Source: Chara braunii (lineage: Eukaryota > Streptophyta > Charophyceae > Charales > Characeae). From it: a DNA stretch of 64,000 nt. How positions within the stretch are numbered: the stretch's first letter is position 1; every line of letters begins with the position of its first letter. The position numbers were made by a program, and so were the translations under genes. The stretch covers positions 1,313,819 through 1,377,818 of the forward strand of contig BFEA01000298.1 in the NCBI GenBank assembly GCA_003427395.1. The letters run 5' to 3'. The notes below the pieces were generated by a model, which saw nothing but the letters and a program-made list of their open reading frames with translations, was not told where the DNA came from and did no database searches. Below, piece by piece: positions 10,481-21,206 of the stretch.

Positions 10481-10900
10481 GTCGGTGTCTTGAAGACTAG
10501 CCTAGCGTGAGCCTTCCGCGCCCCCGTGTTCTATTCGAACGCGGTATATAGAGGATAGGTAGAATGTTGTTTTCCAACGTTCTGAACTGCTGCTGCTGAT
10601 TCTGTTGCTCATGACCGTAGGTCCTTAGCTGCTGATGAAGTCTGGCTGAGCCAGACGCCCGCTGCTGNAAGAAAAAGTAAGTGACCAACCGCCGATGCCC
10701 GACCGCTCCGAAAACTGCAAGCGGGCCAATGCGATCCGGGGGCACGGGCCTGAAACTTCTCAGACCTCATGTCCCAGACATAAACAGATGACCTGCAGAC
10801 CCAGCAGGCCATCGGAGTCCGTTTCTCTGAAAAATCAGAAAACGGACTTCCCCGAACTGTTCACCTTGAAGCCGGGCGACGCTCGAAAATGGGCAAGTAA
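10481..10900. other. Unassigned, contains single N at 10668
   Basis: A lone N sits between CTGCTG and AAGAAAAAG. Left of it the sequence is CTG-rich, right of it GC-rich. No gene was recognised. The N may mark a contig join, so features should not be traced across it. Confidence 0.5.
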
Positions 10901-11001
10901 GGCCAAACGACCTCGGAATCACTCCAAATTTTGTAGAGGCCTTCCCTGAGGTACAGTGAGAGAGCCCACCAAATTTGGAGTGATTCTGAAGTCGTTTGGG
11001 G
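10901..11001. repeat. Inverted repeat, ~31-bp arms, ~37-bp loop
   Basis: Left arm 10901-10932 (CCAAACGACCTCGGAATCAC then TCCAAATTT) and right arm 10969-11001 (AAATTTGGAGTGATTCTGAA then GTCGTTTGG) pair with about three mismatches. It could be a short fold-back element or a hairpin left in an LTR. Confidence 0.8.
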
Positions 11002-11079
11002 CAGGAAACACAGACCTGTGTTTTCCGGCTCTCCACACTTAGGCAAAAACGGCGAAAAGTGTCGGAAAACAGCAAATCT

Positions 11080-11163
11080 GCAAATTCTGCGTTTTCTGCA
11101 GAACTGTGTGTTTCTGCAAAATTGTAGGTTTCTGCAAAACTGTGTTTTCTGCAAATCTGTGTC
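11080..11163 (+). repeat. ~18-bp tandem repeat
   Basis: TTCTGCA recurs at about 11094, 11112, 11130 and 11147 inside a unit like TTTCTGCAAAACTGTG. Confidence 0.8.
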
Positions 11164-11261
11164 TTTCCTCATAACTGTTGTAGGATTAGTGCTAGGATTT
11201 GTGCCCGGAGATTGAACGGGTATAGACGGGCGGACCCGGACACTTGAAGTAGCTAGAATGA

Positions 11262-12480
11262 CGCCTCCCACCTTCCACCTCCTTCCTCCACCACCTCCTT
11301 CACCCATCCACCATAGCCAACCACCTTCCACCTTCTTCCTCCATCACCCATCCACCATAGCCACCCACCTTCCACCTTCTTCCTCCATCACCCATCCACC
11401 ATAGCCACCCACCTTCCACCTTCTTCCTCCACCACCTCCATCACCCATCCACCATAGCCAACTGCCTTCCCAGCTTCTTCCTCCTCCACTCACCCACCAT
11501 AGCTGACCACCTTCCACCTTCTTCCTCCCCCACCCATCCACCATAGCCAACCACTTTCCACCTTCTTCCTCCTCCACCCGTCCACCATAACCGACCATCT
11601 TCCACCTTCTTCCTCAACCATTGTCTCCACCCATCCGCCATAGCCAACCACCTTCCACCTTCTTCCTCAACCATCTTCTCCACCCATCCGCCATAGCCAA
11701 CCACCTTTCACCTTCTTCCTCCTTCACCCATCCACCATAGCCAACCATCTTCCACCTCCTTCCTCCACCACCTCCTTCGCCCATCCACCATAGCCAACCA
11801 CCTTCCACCTTCTTCCTCCTCCACCCATCCGCCATAGCCAACAATCTTCCACCTTCTTCCTCCTTCACCAATCCACCATAGCCAACCATCTTCCACCTCC
11901 TCCTTCCACTACCTCCATCACCTATCCGCCATAGCCACCACCTTCCACCTTCTCCCTCCTTCACCCACCCACCATAGCCAACCACCTTCCACCCTCTTCC
12001 TCCTCCACTCATCCACCATGGCCAACCACCTTCCACCTTCTTCCTCGTTCACCCATCCACCATAGCCGACCACCTTCCACCTTCTTCCTCCTCCACCCAT
12101 CCACCATAGCTGACCACCTTGCACCTTCTTCCTCCACCACCTCCACCACCTCCATCACCCATCCAGCATAGCCAACCACCTTCCACCTTCTTCCTCCACC
12201 ACCTCCTTCACCCATCCACCATAGCCGACCACCTTGCACCTTCTTCCTCCACCACCTCCATCACCCGTCCACCATAGCCAACCACCTTCCACCTTCTTCC
12301 TCCTCCACCCATCCACCATAGCCGACCACCTTCCACCTTCTTCCTCCTCCACCCATCCGCCATAGCTGACCACCTTCCACCTTCTTCCTCCCCCGCCCGT
12401 CCGCCATAGCCAACCACCTTCCACCTTCTTCCTCTTCCACCCGTCTGCCATAGCCAACCACTTTCCACCTTCTTCCCTCA
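11262..12480. repeat. 44-53 bp minisatellite, about 27 copies
   Basis: Units of CCTTCCACCTTCTTCCTC plus CTCCACCCATCCACCATAG plus CCAACCA, basic period 44-45 bases, with a 9-base CACCACCTC insertion in some. All minus-strand frames stay open over most of it, giving W/G/E/K-rich pseudo-proteins; I treat these as by-products. Confidence 0.95.
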
Positions 12481-12591
12481 CCGTCGCCTTCCGCCACCCA
12501 AGGGTTGTGGGCAAAGGGGCGCCGAGGGGCTCAAGGAGCGTTAGGTAGGACGGTAGGACGTGCAAGGGAGTAAGGTTGATTAGGGATTAAG

Positions 12592-12593
<2 letters not shown>

Positions 12594-12665
<72 letters not shown>
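12594..12665 (+). repeat. (TC)36 microsatellite
   Basis: 72 bases of pure TC. Confidence 0.99.
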
Positions 12666-12666
<1 letters not shown>

Positions 12667-15563
12667 AGCTTTGACCCCACCTTACTCTCCCCCCTTCCTC
12701 CTTATTGGCACATGACTAACCCCCCCGCTCACTTGTACATTGCCAGGGAGCGAACGACAAAAAGAAGCGGTCCTCACTTGGTGGAGAAAGAGGGTAAGGG
12801 AAGGATAGCCGGTCCCTTGTGCCACCAAGAAGGAGAAAAGGAAAAAACCTTTGAGAATTTGGGAAGGCAAGGTCCTCGAGAAAAGTAAAAGAGAGAGAGT
12901 TTGACACAAGGTCAGTTGACTCAACCATTCCCCAACTGCATGACTAAGGAGTATGCATGGCTTGATTATGGGAAGGAAGGGAAAATTGAAAGAACCTTGG
13001 AAGAGAAAGGAGCTTAGGCTTGCGGGAAAGGGCAATGTGTTGACCCCAATGGGGAATTGTATTGGTTTTTGCCTTTGTGTGGGATTGTGCAGGTGAGTAG
13101 CTTAGGATGACTTGAGCGGGATTGGGTCCGGGGTACGCGGACGAAAGTGAAGGATGAGGATCGGATGGGGAGGTCATAGGCCTAACGTAAACTCTGATGC
13201 GGGTGGGCCTTGGCGTATGATGCTCGGGAAGAAGGGTCAAGGAAAAGGGGTGTGGCTTTGCGTGGTGGATGTGTGTCCCAACACTTTGCATGCAATATCG
13301 AAGCCCGAAAGAACTAAGGGCGGGGAATGGATGTATGAATGGGATGCATATGTCAAGCAAAAAAAAATAGTGGCTAGGGGATGGACGACGTCGCCGCACC
13401 CCAATGATGCCATAAGGATTGTTGTGCTTAGTGAAAAGGTGTGTGGCCCAAGGATGACGCTTGGCCTACGCACAAAAAAATAAAGATTCTCAATAAACCC
13501 CCTGGACTGCTTGCGTATTGGAAGGAGCAATTGCCTGGCCACATCAAAGTGAATCGAGACAACGTCGTGAGTGACCATAAAGCTACCATCTAGCACGAGA
13601 GCGGAGCTACATCCCTAATGTAAATCCCTCTCGCAAACGGCCCATCCCCATCCATCTTATAGCACTAGGTGGTGGTGCCCCTATGACGAACGCTTCGCGC
13701 CTTGAGATGAAGCATGGGCGGAGCAGAGCCAACTGGGACCCGCAGCGGGGTCGACACAGACTCGAAAGTCTATCAGGATACGACCCTACAAAAAATGGTG
13801 GAGATGTCGGGTATAAGGTTAAATTGACCCTTACGATTCTGGAGGGGGCGCCTGACACATTATCGTGTACATAACCGAAGAGAAGAAACTTGGACTTGTG
13901 CATGCTCTTACCCTTGAGAGAATCACACTTGAGAGCGGCTGGGCGCGTGGCATGGCCAGGCCTAGAGGTATAACATGCATGTTGCACCTTATTAGCCTAC
14001 TCTTCGGTGGAGTGGCTCTAGCCCCCCTTCCTCTTGTGCTGGTGTTCGCCAGTCCGGGGAAGCCTCGAGCAAGTCGCAGGTCGACCCCTCCTCTTCGTGT
14101 GAAAGAGGGGCTCCGGTTACCTGGCGGGCGGTTGGTGATTCGGCTTCGGCCAGAGTCCAATGAAAATCCCGCGGCGGAGTGATCCGACCGACTGGGTGCT
14201 CTCCTTCCTTCTTCTGAGCCCAACGGGCTCATGCACTGTGCACATGAAATGCTTGAAGGAACCAACATGAACACAATGGTAATCGAGGAGGAACAATCCT
14301 ACTCTATGAACGGACAGACAAAGGAAGATAAGGGAATGAAGGGAGTTGCTAGACTCCAAGGAAAACTAGCTCACCTTTGAAGACGCTCACGAAAAGGAAC
14401 CAGCCACTGTATATGGACAATAGGGGGAGTGGCACACACTGTCCTGAGAGAAAATTGTGAGGCTTGGGTAGGAAGCGTTGGGTGCACAAAGGGAAAGGCA
14501 CTTGTTCTATGTGTGTTCCACTTGGGACTTGTGGATTGCATGAAAGTGGAATTGAGCGTCCTACCACTTCGGAAGGAAAGGGTGGGTCTGCACCAGCTGG
14601 TGCAGGAGTGTGAAACGTCGCTTTCTTTGAAGTTCGCCGGGTTCCATGTGCGGAGGTCGGGCCACCGAGCTGTCAGGCAGAAGTTGGTCTTGTCGGTTGA
14701 TTAGTAGCATTCCCTCTTGGGCAGGCCGAGCTTCGCTCGGGGCCTTACCCAGGCAGGGTGTGAAACGTCTCCTCAGGCGAGGCGGCTGCTTGTCGGCAGA
14801 CGGCAGGGGGACCACTGCATATGGGGCACGGAGGGAGCCTCGGTGACGATTAGTAGCTTCTCGCGGTACGGGGTGGTAAGGGATGACTCTTATCGGATCA
14901 ATGAATGTGAATGCCCGGACGACTGACTTTTGTCCTTATCGGGGTACACGGGGTGATTCTCGGTGTCAGCGGGGGTGTGCAAGAGCGACAAGACGGGATG
15001 GGGTATTCTGGGCAAGAAGGTGAGGGCGTCCCCCCACTGGAGTCTGGGTACCGTGCTCACGACGGTTGAGTTGTGCTTGAGGTACGGGATAAAACTTTGC
15101 TGATAGTAACAGTGGAGAGACCACTTGGGAAAAGGCCGGTGAGAAGATGACCGGCGTGTGTGTAAGATTGCCTGGTTTTCTTTTTGTATCTCCCCCTGTA
15201 CGATTGCTTGAGGAGGACCTGTGGGAAAGAGACCAAGCCTCTAAGTCTGTTCTCACCCCCACCTAAGTCTGCACGAGTGAGAGAGGATTGGAAGGAAGGA
15301 AGGGGTCAGCTGAAATAGAACCAAGAGAAGGAATGTGGGACGTGGTGACTGACCGAAGGTACTGCAAGGGAAGATATTCGGGTGTGGGGCGAGGGAAATT
15401 AGGGAGACCCGGATGAGGGGTCTGAAATAATTCTCATCTAGGAAAAGGGTTAGCCTGACCAAATGGGCCGTGCGGTACTCTTTTATGAAAAACAGGAACC
15501 GGGGCTGGGAAAGACGGGATGGCGCGGTGACTGTCGTCTCCAATCTATTCTAGCGGTCCGGAA
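12666..15563. other. 2.9-kb stretch without a recognised gene
   Basis: Short frames on both strands (for example plus 13154-13483, about 110 codons) have no familiar motif. Two partial direct repeats beginning GTGTGAAACGTC (about 14610 and 14759) are visible. The frame of the downstream paralog A stays open at least to 15540, so its start may lie a little further left than called. Confidence 0.4.
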
Positions 15564-16322
15564 ATGCCGATAGATGTAAAGGACGGGGTATCCATCGTCC
15601 TCCCGGAAGAAGGAATGTGGACAAACCTGGAGCCAGCCTATCAAACTGTGATGCTGGACGAGAAGGACGCGTTCCTCTGGATAGGGACGATGTGGACTAA
15701 GGTCAGCCTAACGAGATTGTTGCCAAGTTTGATGGATTTGGAATTCCGGGGGACGATGGAAGTCCGAGGGTGGGTCTATCTATCCCAGGAAAGTGAAAAT
15801 ACGATGGTAATAGAATTGGTATTGGGAACTGCGCCGGACTTGCTGTTTAGGCAGGCGAAGCAGGAGGTAGTATGGGCAGCGTGTCAGCAGGCGGAAATGG
15901 AGAGGGACAAAGTAGAGGTGCGAATGGAACTCGAAGATAGAGCGAATGTGAGGCGACCCCTTAGAACGATGAGATGCGTACTACCCCCGTTTCTGGTGGA
16001 CGTGGTCTTTGGAACCCGGAATAGACTGGAGGAGATATGCCGGTCAATGACAAAACTGAGGTTGTACCAGTGTGCTCGACAGGACTTCTTTAGGCTGTCG
16101 GTAGAAATGGGGCCTTTCAGAGGGAACTAGGCGAAAGAGTTGGCCGATATGCTAAACTACCGTAGCACTGACAACTTCTATGTTCCTAGCCCAGTGCTTT
16201 GGCGGATAGTTTACCGAAATATGGCAATAGGGAAAACCTTCTTAGAAGGGTTGAGAGAGTTGTTCTATAACAAAGAGGATGAGTTCAGCGACGGCGGGGA
16301 CGATGGCGAGATAGAGGATTGA
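15564..16322 (+). pseudogene. Unknown-family paralog A (252 codons, one in-frame TAG)
   Basis: First of four head-to-tail copies of a family I do not recognise. ATG at 15564 leads to GVSIVLP, the shared N-terminal motif (compare GIKMFIP, GIEISLP and GWEVSLP in B, C and D). A middle strand-like block follows (MEVRGWVYLSQES), then a shared domain PPFLVDVVFG and the C-terminal signature LSVEMGPFRGN (about 16095-16127). A TAG at 16128-16130 interrupts, but the same frame continues to 16322 with LADML and an acidic tail (DGGDDGEIED). There are no indels. No signal peptide or membrane helix is obvious. The 252-codon length matches its siblings. It could be a decayed host gene array or an accessory gene of a retroelement. 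Confidence 0.7.
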
Positions 16323-16386
16323 AACTTCTAAGAGGCGAGGCTTACCCGGGGGAAATGGGTGGTTGGCGCTGTGTAGAAATGAAGCG

Positions 16387-17142
16387 ATGGCCAGGGAACT
16401 ATTGCTAAGGGACTGCACGTATAAAGGATGGGAGTCAGAACGAGTCAGAGGGGGGATAAAAATGTTCATACCAGCGAATAATGATTGGAGAGGAACTACC
16501 TGTGATTGAATTGGACTCGAGATTGCACCATAATTATCGTACCTGTGAATAGAACGTGTCTTGAACTTGGTAAGGGAGGAGGAAGGATGGGAGGAGCTTG
16601 TGGAAGGAAGGGTGGAATCGGTCGGGACGGTCATCCTCTCCGAGCAAGGGTGACACCTATTTTGCACGATATTTGCGGCAGGACAAAGTCCGATGTGGCT
16701 TCTGAAGAGCGTGGGGGCAAAGACCCGAAGGGCGGGCGAGAGGTTTGCCAACAAAGGGTGGGATGTGGTCCGTAGTAAGGTTGTGATGGGGGGATGGAAG
16801 AAGTTTAGACCTCCCTGCCTACGAGCCAAGACTTGGGTACCCGAGTTCGTGACGGACTGGTTTGGGGGTTTTAACCACGTCGCAGAGGTGGCCCGCACTA
16901 TGGAGCGGGTACACGTAGATTGTGCATGGCTGTCAAAAGAGTTTTACAAAACATCGTTGAAATATGGACCCTTCCACGACGACAAAGCTTGGGAGGTCCT
17001 CGTCATTTTGAATTTGGACAGATACGATCAGCTAGCGGTAGCCCCCGAGATCAGGGAAGCCATAATCCGCAGAGAGGTAGCGGCAACACCTTGCTATGTG
17101 GATGATGTGTTCAAACTATTCGAGGTATTGTGGTTCGATTAG
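16387..17142 (+). pseudogene. Unknown-family paralog B (252 codons, four in-frame stops)
   Basis: Starting at ATG 16387 (MARELLLRD), a single frame runs to the stop at 17142 with internal stops near 16507, 16531 and 16546 and at 16651 (TGA, TAA, TGA, TGA) but no frameshift. Two of the TGAs stand where the sibling copies have Trp (D-W in C; G-W-H in D), the pattern expected from TGG to TGA transitions. It shares GGIKMFIP, VESVGTVIL, GGWKKFRPP, VPEFVTDWFGG and the signature TSLKYGPFHDD, and ends VRREVAATPCYVDDVFKLFE in outline with the others. Spacing to A is 64 bases. The copy is inactive unless the stops are read through. Confidence 0.65.
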
Positions 17143-17360
17143 GAGTAGGAAAAACCCGAACTAACAGGGTAAACTAGGAGGTAGAAGGGAGAGGAAAAGA
17201 AGGAAGGGGAAAAGTAGGGGGTAACATAGATGGGAGAACATGTATACTATGCGGACCAGCCAAGGATAGAAGTACTAAGACAGGGAATAGGGTGTCCGAC
17301 CATTGTGGGGATCGCTGCGGCGTCGCAGGATTGAGATCAAAGGAGGGCAGACGGTACACG

Positions 17361-18131
17361 ATGGCGCGAAGAAGGATGTTCCTCGAGGATCGCCCGCTGG
17401 GAATTGAGCCGCCAAGGAAAGTGGCTGGTGGTATAGAAATCAGCCTACCAACCACAAATGAGGTCCGGCACCCGATGGTGGATTGGGTCGGGATCGAGCT
17501 TATAGAAAACACGGTTTACCTGGTGACCAAGGTTGAATGGCGTGCGGATGGTGACGGCGGGTGGAATTCGGACCCGCGGGGCATGTGCGTGCGGAAGGAT
17601 GGTTGTATTTATCGAAGGATGGGTGGCGAGTTCGGAGTCCTGCTAGCGTCGGGAGAGGATCCGCTAAACTTGTTCGAAGGAGCGTGGCAGTTAGTGTGGC
17701 AGACGGGGTTCGAATTCGTAGACCCAGAGTTTGACGACGTAACAGCGGACCTTAGGGTGACCATGGCTGAAGGTTCCAATTTGCCTAGTGAGAATGCTCG
17801 AATGAAATTGTCATCCTTCTTACTGGAAAAATTGGGCGAGTTGGACCTTGTCAGGCGAGCAGTGGCCAATCTCGCCAACCTGACGTTTGAGGAAGCAATG
17901 GTCTACCGGGAATACTACCGGTCCTTCTTGGAAATGGGGTCGTTCGAAGGTGAGCAGAGGTACAAGGTGCTGCGAGTACAGCGCGCCGTATTCACCACAA
18001 GGCCTAGAGTTCCAGTTGTTAACGCTGAGGTTTTATGGGGCGTTGTCCGAAGAGAAATAAACCGGGGGCTGATTTACGTAGACGACATATGCCGCCTATA
18101 CGAGCTATCAGAAGTAGAGGCAGGTCGATAA
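17361..18131 (+). CDS. Unknown-family paralog C, intact 256-codon frame
   Basis: The only uninterrupted member of the four-gene array. ATG 17361 (MARRRMF) is chosen because B starts MAREL at the same distance before the shared GIEISLP motif; the frame itself is open from before 17292. The order of blocks is a basic N-terminus, GGIEISLP (residues ~26-33), DWVGIELIENTVYL, a region diverged from the siblings, ADLRVTMAEG, a helix-rich LLEKLGELDLVRRAVANL, the signature SFLEMGSFEGE and the C-terminal VVRREINRGLIYVDDICRLY. The pattern REI-x2-G-x2-YVDD should not be read as an RT YxDD motif: no other RT block is present. No function can be given. Intergenic distances are 218 bases to B and 158 to D, all on the same strand. 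No TATA box or polyadenylation signal was evident. Confidence 0.6.
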   Translation: MARRRMFLEDRPLGIEPPRKVAGGIEISLPTTNEVRHPMVDWVGIELIENTVYLVTKVEWRADGDGGWNSDPRGMCVRKDGCIYRRMGGEFGVLLASGEDPLNLFEGAWQLVWQTGFEFVDPEFDDVTADLRVTMAEGSNLPSENARMKLSSFLLEKLGELDLVRRAVANLANLTFEEAMVYREYYRSFLEMGSFEGEQRYKVLRVQRAVFTTRPRVPVVNAEVLWGVVRREINRGLIYVDDICRLYELSEVEAGR

Positions 18132-18289
18132 CAGGGAAGAGGAAAATGGGAATAAGGAAGAGAAGGGGATAGGGAAGAAGAGGAGAGCGGATAAGAAGTA
18201 GGAAGTTACCTAGTGATGGTCGAAGGAATGGATGAGAATAAGCAGGACTCGCGTGCTGTTTAAATTATGCAGGGAACCACCAATTGACG

Positions 18290-19075
18290 ATGGAAATGAG
18301 ACGCGTCCGAATGTCGCGACGACCCACGCACCCTCGGCTGCTCATGGAAAGCAGAGACGGATGGGAGGTATCACTTCCAGCAAGCTACGTGGTTCGAGGG
18401 ATTGACACAGACTGGAGAGTTGTAACCTTGGGGAGGGACCAGACCTTCATGATGGTAGAATGTTTATGGAGTGGTATGAGATTCAATAGGGGGCCAGGGG
18501 ACGATCTATATGTTGATTTGAGGGTGACAGGGACCATATACCTACCGGAGATTGGATGGCACGTGCTAGGAACCGAGATGGCGCTAGGACATGGGTTGCT
18601 GCCAATATTATGAAGGGCTGCAAGGGCAGTAAACCGGATAGGTCAGGAGATTCGGGGGAGAAGGAATGTAGGGCTGAGAACTCGGGTGGAGGTAGGAGGT
18701 TGGCGAGAGTTTAGGGCCCCGATGACAGGATTGCGGTGCCGAGTACCCCGTTTCATGGTAGACCTGGTATTTGGCAGCCTCTCGAGGGCAAGAGACCTTG
18801 TGGACACGACCCTAACCTGGATCCACCACTTCCAGCCACAAACGACGGGAATGTTTTACGATGTGTCAGTAAGGCATGGGCCGTTTTGGGGAAATCGGGT
18901 CCGTGAACTACTAGAACTCATCGAAATCCTGATATTCGGAGTACCACATTTGACATTTGAAGAATATGAACCAATAATTATCAGAGAAATAGAGATGGGG
19001 GAAAATTACCTTGCGGGGGGGGCGCGATTGTTCGAGGATCCGGACGATGACGACAAGCCTGAGGAACCGGCATGA
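18290..19075 (+). pseudogene. Unknown-family paralog D (262 codons, one in-frame TGA)
   Basis: ATG 18290 (MEMRRVRM) leads to GWEVSLP, DTDWRVVTLG and VDLRVTGTIYLPEIGWHVLG. A TGA at 18611-18613 follows, after which the same frame continues (RAARAVNRIGQE) into GGWREFRAP, RVPRFMVDLVFGS, the signature VSVRHGPFWGN, an amphipathic ELLELIEIL helix and an acidic tail (DPDDDDKPEEP). D is the best guide for aligning the family because it retains all blocks. The TGA can come from CGA (Arg) by one C-to-T change. The family is unknown to me. A weak match of its VTGTIYLPEIG block to the third accessory gene of Ty3-C (AGTVIYEVG) is noted separately. Confidence 0.65.
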
Positions 19076-20090
19076 GAAACATGTCGAGGAGGGCAGCAGG
19101 AAAAGATCTACCTAAGGAATGATGAGGACAGGGCTAATAGCCGGCTAGGGGTGACAGCCAGAGTCCTTCTATAGCGAAGGGCGCAGCAGGGAGGACGAGG
19201 ATGGCCGCAGCAACCAAAGGTGTGGAGTAACCGCCGGATAAAACAAACAAAAAAAGGACCGGCTACAGGAACTGGGATGCCTACCCACCTTGAGGAAGCC
19301 ATCTTAGAAGCCGAGGCGAGGCGGGCTAAGACACCAACCGCTGCCGCTGGGACCCATGCGGAGGGAAAAAAAACCTATGGCAATGGACGCGGAAACCGAG
19401 AAAATGAGACGACAAGAGGAAAAAGAGAGGAAATTGTGTGAGTCGGCAGGGAAAACCCTGAGACTGGGGGAGCCCTGAGGGCTGATAACTATCTGCCGTG
19501 TCGATTTTTTTTTTTTTCTTTTTTTTTTTCACGCGCAGGATTAGAAAGACATGGCAACGGGCAAGGACGTCTGGAGTTAGCGTAGCCAAAGACTTGGTCT
19601 GCTAGTACTTCCAGATCAAGAAGGAAGCACGAGTACAAACTCATGATCATGTGAGAGGTGAAGACCGAGGGGGAGAGTTGTTTTCGCAGCCCAAGGATTG
19701 GAAGGTGTGATAGTAATTAAGTTGCGTAAGGGGGCACAATGACATTGTTGGGCGATGTTTTTGGGACCAAGAGGGGGCTGCAACCCGACGAGCTGGGCCA
19801 CCCAAGGGCGGGACGTCAGGAGGCGGAGGTATCTGTCAATGACGTTGCGAACGTCCCCTGCAATAGCTCTACCACCCTCGTTGAAGTTTAAGCCCAACTT
19901 TCGAAAAATGGTCTGGCCGCAAGAGAGGGATTGAAAGTAGGAGATTCCCTTCGACAAGAAAAGAGAGTGAGCTGAATTTGAAGGCGAAAACGTTGTCGGA
20001 GCAGGTAGCAGTAAGAAGACTAAGGGAAAAGGTAGAGTCTAAAGCAAGTTCTCCTTCCTTTGATTGTATGGCATGCAGGACTGATACGTT
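19076..20090. other. Spacer between the paralog array and the gag-like gene
   Basis: Contains a short plus frame at 19220-19441 (non-ATG start, Lys/Glu/Arg-rich, no domain) and a T-rich tract at 19505-19530. Minus-strand frames here look like shadows. Confidence 0.35.
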
Positions 20091-21206
20091 ATGGACGTCC
20101 CAAATGACAGAAAGGGCCAAAGAAATAAACGTGATCACATAGGCAACATGGATGGTCGGAATTTGGGGGAACAAGACGGTAGCATAAATACCAACCGACG
20201 GTTCGACAACGAGGAGGTCAAAGGCAACGCGAAGGGGATTTTGGAAAAAGGGAGTCATACCGGAAGGAGGCCTGCAGGATCTCAGGGAATGAGGCCAGGC
20301 ATAGTTGGAAATACGAAAAAGTCACAAACCTCGGGGGGTGGATTGACGAAGAAAAGGAAGGTGGCGGATACCCTACGAAGACTTAAGGAAGTGGAGCAGA
20401 TGATGGCAACCTACAAGGCTAGTGTAATTGAAGAAATGATAAAGGACATTGAGGTTGAGCATGACAATGAGCTACACAATGATGAATGGCAAGGTGAGAT
20501 GCAATGAGAACGCATGATTGGGAAGCCCGGTGAATGGGGGACGAACGAAAATGCGGGGGAAAAAAGGGGGGTGCGACCCTCCGAGGTAGGGATCGCGAAG
20601 GAAATAAGGAAGCCAGGAGTGGACCATGGAGTGAGTCGACAGACAAAGGGACAATCCTTGTCAAATGAAGACCATAGTGAGCTGTGGAATCTAAGGGAGA
20701 GACTGACAGTCTAGCTCGACCAGGAGAGGGGTGTCAGAACAGAAGATCGTCAGCGAAACGACGAAGGGTCTGAGTTCCTAGAAATAACCGGGTACGAAGT
20801 GAAAAAGGGGCCGAAGGAGTGGCATGATCAAGGCGAAGGGGCGGACTACCAGAGAGAAAGGATATGGGATACCCTCCGGATGGTGCAAGCCCGGGTATCT
20901 CGAACTCCGTTGGTACCCCAAGAAGCTCTAGCCCCAAGACCCGAGCGCCCGACCGACCGGAGAGATCCTTCGAAGGAATCATATCAATATTGCGCCTTGA
21001 TGGGACACTTCGTTAGGCTTTGTCCGAAGCTTAACCATGACATCATAGGAGGGCAGTGTTCTAAGACCCTCAAGGGACAGATCCCGAGTCCTAACGGAGA
21101 AAGGGTTGATTGGAATTCACATGGGGGGATGAGACGCGTCATAGCGACATTAAACAACCTAGACTTTTCGGTAATGGAGAAAGAGGAAGTAGGCGAGCTT
21201 TGTTGA
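20091..21206 (+). pseudogene. Gag-like gene with defective zinc knuckle (371 codons, two in-frame stops)
   Basis: From ATG 20091 a single frame runs to 21206, interrupted only by TGA (20505-20507) and TAG (20712-20714). Residues ~85-90 hold a basic cluster TKKRKV of nuclear-localisation type, followed by a predicted coiled coil (LRRLKEVEQMMATYKASVIE). Near the C-terminus YQYCALMGHFVRLC (20982-21023) has the spacing of a CX2CX4HX4C knuckle with Tyr (TAT) in place of the first Cys (one G-to-A change from TGT). A knuckle after a coiled coil and basic region suggests Gag or another nucleic-acid-binding protein of a retroelement. No classical capsid helix bundle is apparent, and no protease or RT follows. 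It lies 1 kb downstream of the four-paralog array, on the same strand, with the same type of lesion. Confidence 0.5.

Noticed and set aside
11262-12565. Several 60-140 codon minus-strand frames rich in Trp, Gly, Glu and Lys
   Set aside because: They are produced by the 44-45 base minisatellite, which leaves all three frames open; no start context or domain.
17361-18131. YVDD near the C-terminus of paralog C as a reverse transcriptase active site
   Set aside because: No other RT block is present, and the siblings show different residues at this place.
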